Origin: Gammaproteobacteria bacterium
GTDB taxonomy: Bacteria > Pseudomonadota > Gammaproteobacteria > Pseudomonadales > Azotimanducaceae_A
Direction: 5' to 3'
NCBI GenBank assembly: GCA_002714125.1
Contig: PAWP01000096.1
Location: 21,133 to 33,929, forward strand
Length of the DNA: 12,797 bases
The translations under genes were made by a program, and so were the position numbers. Positions 8,407-12,797 of the stretch are shown piece after piece. The notes beneath the pieces were generated by a model. The model was not told the origin of the DNA, ran no database searches, and was given only the letters and a program-made list of their open reading frames with translations. Every line of letters begins with the position of its first letter. The first letter of the stretch is position 1.

Positions 8407-9573
8407 ATGACCTATGCAGACCATCGCAAAATCATCGACGCCGACAGCCATCTGATCGAGCTGGATGACTTCCTCGCGCTTGCGGCGACCGAAACCGACA
8501 AAGCGCTGCTCCGCCCGATGAGCGAACAAAAAGAACTGCCGGTCGTCCAGAAGGGGCTTAACCGAGGCCGGGAACTATTTGCCAAACGCCAGGATGATCC
8601 GGCGACCATGGCCAAGTTCGAAGATGCTCTGCTTGATAACACCAAAAGCGGCTGGAACCGACTGGGGGCGTTTGACCCGCAGGAGCGTTCCCACACGCTG
8701 AACCTCTTTGGATTTGCGATGCAGTGGGTACTGCCCACGTTTGCCTTCCACCAGGTCGCTCACGTGGATGACCCGGAAGTTCTGGAAGCAGGTGCCCGTA
8801 CCCTGAACACCGCGATGGGCCGGTTCTGCGCACACGACAACCGGTTGCAGGCCATCGGTTATCTGCCGCTGACTCTAGGACCCAAGACAGCCCTCGCTCT
8901 TATGAAGCAAGGGCTAGCGGACGGCTGCTACACGTTCATGCTGGATACGAATGAGCCCGACCCCACCAAGCGTTCCTTCACACACCCTGATTTTGACGAC
9001 GTCTGGGCCTTGTTTGATGCTGAGAACCGGCCCTTCGGCATTCACGTCGCAGTCAACGGACGCTACCGTGCCGTATCACCGAGCTTCCGCAACAATGGTA
9101 AGACTACGCTGGAACTAGGCGGCGATGCCCCGGCAGGCGAGCTCGGGCTTATGAACATTGGTGTGTCGGCGCAGATGTTCATGGCCGCGCTAATCTTTGA
9201 CGGCGTCTTCGACCGGCACCAGGGCTTGCGCGGGCTCTCAATGGAACACGCTGCGTTCTGGCTGCCGTCCTGGTTGAAGTCCCTCGAGTACACTGCCTAC
9301 AACTTCAAGCGCAAGCGGCAGTACAAGGAGTCCCCTGTCGACACCGCGCACGCTCGCCTCAAGATTTCCCCTTTTGCCGGCGAGCCGGTCGGCTGGATCA
9401 CCGGGCAGGTGGGGAACGAGATGCTGGTGTTTGCCTCTGACTACCCCCACCCCGAAGGGACTAACGACCCGATCCGGCGGTTCGAAGCGCAGATGACTGA
9501 GTGCGACGAAGCCACAATGGACAAGTTCTATCACGGGAATATGGAAGCACTGATGGACATCCGGCTGAGCTGA
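8407..9573 (+). CDS. Family-2 amidohydrolase (TIM-barrel metal-dependent hydrolase)
   Basis: A 388-residue protein of the amidohydrolase-2 group (ACMSD-like superfamily). Features in order: N-terminal 'IIDADSHLIE' (D13-x-H15 in place of the usual HxH), H213 in 'FGIHVAVNGR', 'SMEHAAFWLP' (E280-H281) and 'LVFASDYPHPEG' with D345 and H348. These fit a one-metal active site: strand-1 ligands, a mid-barrel His, and the strand-8 Asp. Members of this group are decarboxylases or hydrolases of small cyclic and aromatic acids; a substrate cannot be assigned. There is no signal peptide, so it is cytoplasmic. The ATG at 8407 has no strong ribosome site but the family motif begins soon after it. It is divergent from purL; the next plus-strand gene (TauD-like) is 480 bp away with its own promoter, so these are probably not co-transcribed. 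Confidence 0.9.
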   Translation: MTYADHRKIIDADSHLIELDDFLALAATETDKALLRPMSEQKELPVVQKGLNRGRELFAKRQDDPATMAKFEDALLDNTKSGWNRLGAFDPQERSHTLNLFGFAMQWVLPTFAFHQVAHVDDPEVLEAGARTLNTAMGRFCAHDNRLQAIGYLPLTLGPKTALALMKQGLADGCYTFMLDTNEPDPTKRSFTHPDFDDVWALFDAENRPFGIHVAVNGRYRAVSPSFRNNGKTTLELGGDAPAGELGLMNIGVSAQMFMAALIFDGVFDRHQGLRGLSMEHAAFWLPSWLKSLEYTAYNFKRKRQYKESPVDTAHARLKISPFAGEPVGWITGQVGNEMLVFASDYPHPEGTNDPIRRFEAQMTECDEATMDKFYHGNMEALMDIRLS

Positions 9574-9998
9574 AGGCCGGCTTCGAGCGATCTCCCTGGT
9601 GCGATGGGCTGAATCACGCCATCGTGCATGTCCGAATCTGCCTGCGCGTCGGGCCAAGGGCATGTCAGGCCCGCGCAAGCGGATTGGATGGCGGCGTTCA
9701 CCCAAGCTGCGGTACGACAGCGGATCCATCCAGCAAGATTTCGTGACAGCTGCAGTCTTGCCGTGGCATCACGCACACCGCCAGATAGTCAAAATTGTCT
9801 CTGGCTCGATCGTGCCGGTGCGCAACCTTGACACCTGCAGCAGGCAGAGAGGATTTCGACAGGCGCGTGTAAGCCCGAGGCAGTCGTATTAGCTAGGCCT
9901 GGTCCAGCAAGGCGCAACACACTGGATTGCCGTACGCGTCGAAAAAAATCCGCACGGCACCCGCAGGCGAGGCGCCCGGTTCGTTAATAATCAGTTCG
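9574..9998. other. Gene-free gap between amidohydrolase and second TauD-like gene
   Basis: No gene I can defend. On the minus strand, about 60 codons are open from just after the TAG at 9893-9895 to a TGA at 9698-9700, including 'DNFDYLAVCVMPRQDC' and 'CHEILLDGSAVVPQLG'. This is protein-like but has no start codon in place and no family I know. The minus-strand VOC-like tail at 9893-10015 is listed separately. Other frames look random. No tRNA, repeat array or terminator with a T-run is visible. Confidence 0.45.
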
Positions 9999-10015
9999 TT
10001 GACATCAATCCGCAG
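9893..10015 (-). pseudogene. Possible C-terminal relic of a VOC-type protein
   Basis: The minus strand gives about 40 residues including 'LRIDVNELIINEPG' and 'GAVRIFFDAYGNPVCCALL', ending at a TAG (9893-9895). The last run resembles the closing strand of glyoxalase/VOC proteins ('g.v.yFfDPdGNpv.l'). There is no room for the N-terminal part, because the second TauD-like gene begins at 10056 and its promoter lies inside this stretch. It may be a truncated relic or chance; one short motif is all that supports it. Confidence 0.28.
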
Positions 10016-10027
10016 CTGAAGTTTGAT
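9999..10027 (+). promoter_or_regulatory. Promoter of the second TauD-family gene
   Basis: A perfect TTGACA (9999-10004), an exact 17-base spacer and TTTGAT (10022-10027, 4 of 6 to TATAAT), with AT-rich sequence just upstream (TTAATAATCAGTT). This is the best promoter in the window. Its predicted start is about 20 bases before the ATG at 10056, which supports that ATG over the in-frame start at 10023 inside the -10 region. Confidence 0.6.
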
Positions 10028-10055
10028 CACACAAGCCGAAAACGGAGTCAGCATC

Positions 10056-11102
10056 ATGTCCAGCACCAAGCCGGTGATCACACCTCAGCACATTATCGCG
10101 CCGCAGATGGCCGTCGTAGCGACTTCGCGAGCGCCGGCCGCGTCAGATCATAGCGAACAAGTTGACGCGATACGTGCCCAGGACGCGGGCCTGACCGCTG
10201 GCCAATTTGGCACGGTTTACTTCAAGCCGGTGACCGTAGGCGGTATCGAGCTCAAGCTAGAGCCGCTGCAGCCCAGCATTGGCACCGTTGTGCACGGGAT
10301 CGACCTTGCCAAAGATCTCGACGATCCCGACATGGTCAGCTTCCTCCGGGAACTCTGGCTCGATAGACGCGTCATCATGTTCCGCAACCAGGCTCACCTG
10401 ACAAGGCGGGAGATGGTCAACTTTGCAGAGAATTTTGGCGAGATCGGCGCCCACCACGGCGAGCGCGATCACGTACCCGACTTGCCAACGAGCGCACCGG
10501 GGTTCCCAGACATGCTCGTGCTCAAGTCGGGAGAGAAGCGCGCCGGCGCTGCTTCCGGCTGGCACAGCGACGCCACCTGGTCGACGCGACCACCGATGGG
10601 ATCGGTACTGATCTGTCGCGAAGCCCCACCGGTTGGCGGCGACACAAGCTTCTGTGACGCCTACAGCATGTGGAATGGACTGTCAGATGAAACCAAGGCA
10701 AAAGCTGAGCGCCTGCAGGCGCTGCATGTTGGCCAGACCCATCATGCGATGGGCGGCGAAACCCCAAGCGCTGTGCATCCAGTGCCACGCACTCACCCTG
10801 AAACCGGCCGCACCACGCTTTTTATGCCACGCTCATTTGTTAGGAAGTTCGTCGACGGCCACGACCTCGAAGCCAATGAGGCACAAGCACTCCTTGCAGA
10901 ACTTGTGGATCAGGCGGGCCGGCCCGAGTACACCTGTCGGTTCCGCTGGACCGCAGGATCGCTTGCCATATGGGACAACCGCGCCGTGCAGCATCGCGCA
11001 ACCGCGGACTTCTGGCCACACACGCGTCTGATGGAGCGACTGACCATTCTCGATTATGAGCAGGATCGCCGGGTGCCCTACTATGATCCAACATGGACCT
11101 GA
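10056..11102 (+). CDS. TauD/TfdA-family Fe(II)/2-oxoglutarate dioxygenase (copy 2)
   Basis: A 348-residue paralogue of the protein at 3187-4326. Over 52 residues starting at 'FGTVY' I count 39 identical, and the similarity continues to 'RRVPYYDP' at the end. The iron triad is H170-x-D172 ('GWHSDATW') and H313; R324 and R328 lie 11 and 15 residues after the distal His, as expected for 2-oxoglutarate binding. The first 55 or so residues differ completely from copy 1, and two loops differ (near 'HHGERDHVPDLPTSAPG' and after 'HDLEANEAQ'), so the substrates may not be the same. I chose the ATG at 10056 because GGAG lies 8 bases before it and a promoter ends just upstream. It precedes the CoA-transferase by 181 bp on the same strand. 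The reaction class is well supported; the substrate is not known. Confidence 0.9.
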   Translation: MSSTKPVITPQHIIAPQMAVVATSRAPAASDHSEQVDAIRAQDAGLTAGQFGTVYFKPVTVGGIELKLEPLQPSIGTVVHGIDLAKDLDDPDMVSFLRELWLDRRVIMFRNQAHLTRREMVNFAENFGEIGAHHGERDHVPDLPTSAPGFPDMLVLKSGEKRAGAASGWHSDATWSTRPPMGSVLICREAPPVGGDTSFCDAYSMWNGLSDETKAKAERLQALHVGQTHHAMGGETPSAVHPVPRTHPETGRTTLFMPRSFVRKFVDGHDLEANEAQALLAELVDQAGRPEYTCRFRWTAGSLAIWDNRAVQHRATADFWPHTRLMERLTILDYEQDRRVPYYDPTWT

Positions 11103-11283
11103 CCCGAAGGCCTGAGGCGGCAATCGGTTTACGCCACGCAGCATGCACGCGTCAAAAGTCTACAATCAATTCGTTTAGCTGACTTCACGTCTCTCATGAG
11201 TGCGGAGACGCCGAGCGCACCACGTTGACAGACTGATCCGATCCGCCGAGAGTAACGGCACTCCCTTTACCGCCGGACTCCCC

Positions 11284-12471
11284 ATGACTGCTCTCGAAGG
11301 ATTGCGCGTTCTCGACATGACCCAGTACGAGGCGGGCACCTCCTGTACCCAGGCATTAGCGTTCATGGGTGCGGATGTGGTGAAGGTGGAACGACCCGGT
11401 ACGGGTGACCCTGGCCGGGGTGTCGGGCCAGGCGGCGGTAACTCCGAATACTTCGTGATGTGGAACTCGAACAAGCGCAGCATCACGCTCGCGCTCGACA
11501 CGCTGGAGGGTCGGCAGACGTTGCTCGACATGCTGCCGAAATACGACGTATTCGTTGAGAACTACGGCCCTGGCGTAGTCGAAAAGCTGAACATCGACTA
11601 CGAGGTCATGCGCGAGGTTCATCCTTCGATTATCTACGCGCGCATCAAAGGCTTTGGCACCAGTGGACCCTACTCCAGCTACAAGTGTTTCGATATGGTG
11701 GCCCAAGCTGCTTCTGGCGCATTCTCCATCACTGGCTATCCGGACGGGCCGCCCATGCGTCCCGGCCCCACGATTGGCGATGCCGGCACCGGCGTACAGG
11801 CCGCGCTCGCAGTCACTGCGGCGTACGTGCAAAAGCTCAAGACCGGCAAAGGCCAACTCATCGAAGTCGCGATGCAGGAAGCCATGACCTACTACCTGCG
11901 GACCGCCATGGCGGGTTCCGCGGGTGGCCAAAGTCTGGTGGGGCGCCAGGGCAACGGCGCGGGTGCCAGCATGTGCCTCTACCCCTCTGCCGGCGGCGGG
12001 CCCAACGACCATGTCTATGTCATGGCCGTGACCGAACGAATGTGGCAGGACCTCATGCGCGCCATCGGGCGCGCAGACGTGCTGACGGATGAGCGTTTTG
12101 CTGATCCTCGTGGGCGCTTCGAACACGCTGATGAACTGAAAGCCATCGTGGGTGCCTGGACCGCGCAACGGGGCAAGTATGAGGCGATGGCTGAACTCTC
12201 GGATGCCGGCGTACCTGCCAGCGCCGTGCTGGACTCATTGGATCTCTACAAAGATCCACACCTCGTCGAGCGTGGCTTCATCCACGAGGTTGAACATGAA
12301 GCGCGCGGCCCGCTCACGCTGCTGGGCTGGCCGCCCAGGATGAGCGAGAGCGAGGTCGAGATGAAAGCTGCCCCGCTGCTTGGTCAGCATACTGAGGACA
12401 TCGTTGCCGCCGACCTTGGCCGGGATCCAGCCGGTCTCGAAGACCTCAAGGAAAAAGGAGTCTTTGGCTGA
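11284..12471 (+). CDS. Class III CoA-transferase (CaiB/BaiF family)
   Basis: A 395-residue protein that should move CoA from an acyl-CoA donor to a carboxylic acid through an aspartyl-CoA anhydride. It opens with the family's usual 'LEGLRVLDMTQYEAG', followed by 'FMGADVVKVERPGTGDPGRG', 'NSNKRSITL' and 'FVENYGPGVVEKL'. The catalytic Asp is D166 in 'TIGDAGTGVQAAL'; 'GKGQLIEVAMQEAM' follows. The C-terminal 'AGVPASAVLDSLDLYKDPHL' is also typical. I chose the ATG at 11284: a longer reading from GTG at 11200 adds an Arg/His-rich segment unlike the family. No clear ribosome site precedes the ATG. A TACAAT at 11161-11166 could be a -10 box but lacks a good -35. Members act on oxalate, carnitine, branched or aromatic acids; none can be singled out. 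Its stop overlaps the first base of the M20 relic. Confidence 0.92.
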   Translation: MTALEGLRVLDMTQYEAGTSCTQALAFMGADVVKVERPGTGDPGRGVGPGGGNSEYFVMWNSNKRSITLALDTLEGRQTLLDMLPKYDVFVENYGPGVVEKLNIDYEVMREVHPSIIYARIKGFGTSGPYSSYKCFDMVAQAASGAFSITGYPDGPPMRPGPTIGDAGTGVQAALAVTAAYVQKLKTGKGQLIEVAMQEAMTYYLRTAMAGSAGGQSLVGRQGNGAGASMCLYPSAGGGPNDHVYVMAVTERMWQDLMRAIGRADVLTDERFADPRGRFEHADELKAIVGAWTAQRGKYEAMAELSDAGVPASAVLDSLDLYKDPHLVERGFIHEVEHEARGPLTLLGWPPRMSESEVEMKAAPLLGQHTEDIVAADLGRDPAGLEDLKEKGVFG

Positions 12472-12782
12472 TGGTCGACATCCGTCTAGGCTACCCCGTC
12501 ACCGTCAACGATCCGGGCTTTACGCAGTTCGCCTGGCAGACCACCGAGAACCTTCTGAGTGCAGGCGGGTATCGTGAAGTACGCGCGCCAATGATGGGGG
12601 CTGAAGACTTTTCCTATCTGCTACAACACTAGCCTGGCGCGATGTTCTTCCTTGGCGTGAAACCGGAAGACCCCTCACACCCCGCGCCCTGCCACTCAAA
12701 CCGAATGCGGTTGATCGAGGACGTCATAGTATACGGCGCTACGCTGCATGCGCAGATCGAGCTGGATTATCTGAATGCGTGA
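12471..12782 (+). pseudogene. C-terminal relic of an M20-family amidohydrolase/peptidase
   Basis: The frame from ATG 12471 reads 'VDIRLGYPVTVNDPGF', then 'APMMGAEDFSYLLQH', a TAG at 12630-12632, then in the same frame 'PGAMFFLGVKP', 'HPAPCHSNRMRLIED' and 'LHAQIELDYLNA' to a TGA at 12780-12782. This is the last quarter of an M20D peptidase (the HipO / IAA-amino-acid hydrolase / carboxypeptidase group), where 'GYPxTVND', 'MGAEDFSyxl..PGaf.flG' and 'HsxxfdxdE' are conserved. The catalytic domain with the first metal ligands is missing, and the amber codon interrupts the closing half. The ATG overlaps the CoA-transferase stop (TGATG) and has AAGGAG upstream within that gene, so a 53-residue peptide might be translated. 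A deletion joining the CoA-transferase end to the peptidase tail is the simplest origin. It cannot encode an active enzyme. Confidence 0.85.
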
Positions 12783-12797
12783 TTGAGTGCCCAAGTG

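Noticed and set aside
9882..9891. Minus strand reads TAATACGACT, like the start of a T7 phage promoter.
   Set aside because: Only the first ten bases match; the CACTATAG core that follows in T7 promoters is absent, and no phage genes are nearby.
10023..10055. Upstream in-frame start for the second dioxygenase at 10023.
   Set aside because: It lies inside the predicted -10 box; the ATG at 10056 has GGAG at proper spacing and a promoter just before it.
11356..12168. A 270-codon minus-strand open frame antisense to the CoA-transferase.
   Set aside because: It is His/Arg-rich with no family motif, and the plus-strand CoA-transferase has its full set of signatures.
12630..12632. In-frame TAG inside the M20 tail as a possible recoded (pyrrolysine or read-through) codon.
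   Set aside because: The protein already lacks its catalytic domain, and no recoding genes or stem-loop are evident; a nonsense mutation in a relic is simpler.
1..12797. Looked for tRNA or rRNA genes, CRISPR arrays, insertion-sequence ends, toxin-antitoxin pairs and defence genes.
   Set aside because: I saw no cloverleaf-like or repeat-spacer pattern, no transposase or integrase motifs and no defence-type proteins.

Overview
This window looks like a proteobacterial chromosome segment, most likely gammaproteobacterial. The main clue is a full-length, single-chain PurL of about 1,280 residues that begins like the E. coli enzyme. GC content is moderately high by eye. Paired TauD/TfdA-type dioxygenases, a family-2 amidohydrolase and a class III CoA-transferase resemble the catabolic accessory genes common in marine or soil gamma- and betaproteobacteria; the taxonomic placement is an inference.

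Layout. Positions 1-486 (minus) hold a decayed NAD(P)-binding SDR/epimerase-like gene. It starts exactly at the stop of a small, intact membrane-anchored bacterial PH-domain gene (486-938, minus) that has a good promoter and Shine-Dalgarno site. About 1.1 kb (1009-2078) follows with no gene I can defend, only weak protein-like stretches. A Nudix hydrolase with a zinc ribbon (2163-2711, plus) comes next, preceded by a TATAAT box. Behind it, on the opposite strand, is a clearly broken VOC/glyoxalase-like gene (2716-3084). A TauD/TfdA-family dioxygenase (3187-4326, plus) converges on purL (4423-8265, minus). PurL diverges from a family-2 amidohydrolase (8407-9573, plus). After a 480-bp gap with a good promoter comes a second, clearly paralogous TauD/TfdA dioxygenase (10056-11102), then a CaiB/BaiF CoA-transferase (11284-12471). 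The window ends with the C-terminal remnant of an M20 peptidase (12471-12782), interrupted by an amber codon and fused directly to the end of the CoA-transferase gene.

How the genes fit together. purL is a housekeeping gene for de novo purine synthesis. The plus-strand enzymes on either side (two Fe(II)/2-oxoglutarate dioxygenases, an amidohydrolase, a CoA-transferase) could take part in breakdown of small organic acids, but no substrate can be read from the sequence, and each seems to have its own spacing and promoter rather than forming one operon.

The main unexpected result is that the gaps are full of dead genes. At least three families (SDR, VOC, M20 peptidase) are recognisable only as frame-shifted, stop-containing or truncated relics, while the intact genes, including 3.8 kb of purL, have uninterrupted frames. 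I found no tRNA, rRNA, CRISPR array, insertion sequence or phage gene, and no convincing new multi-gene system.
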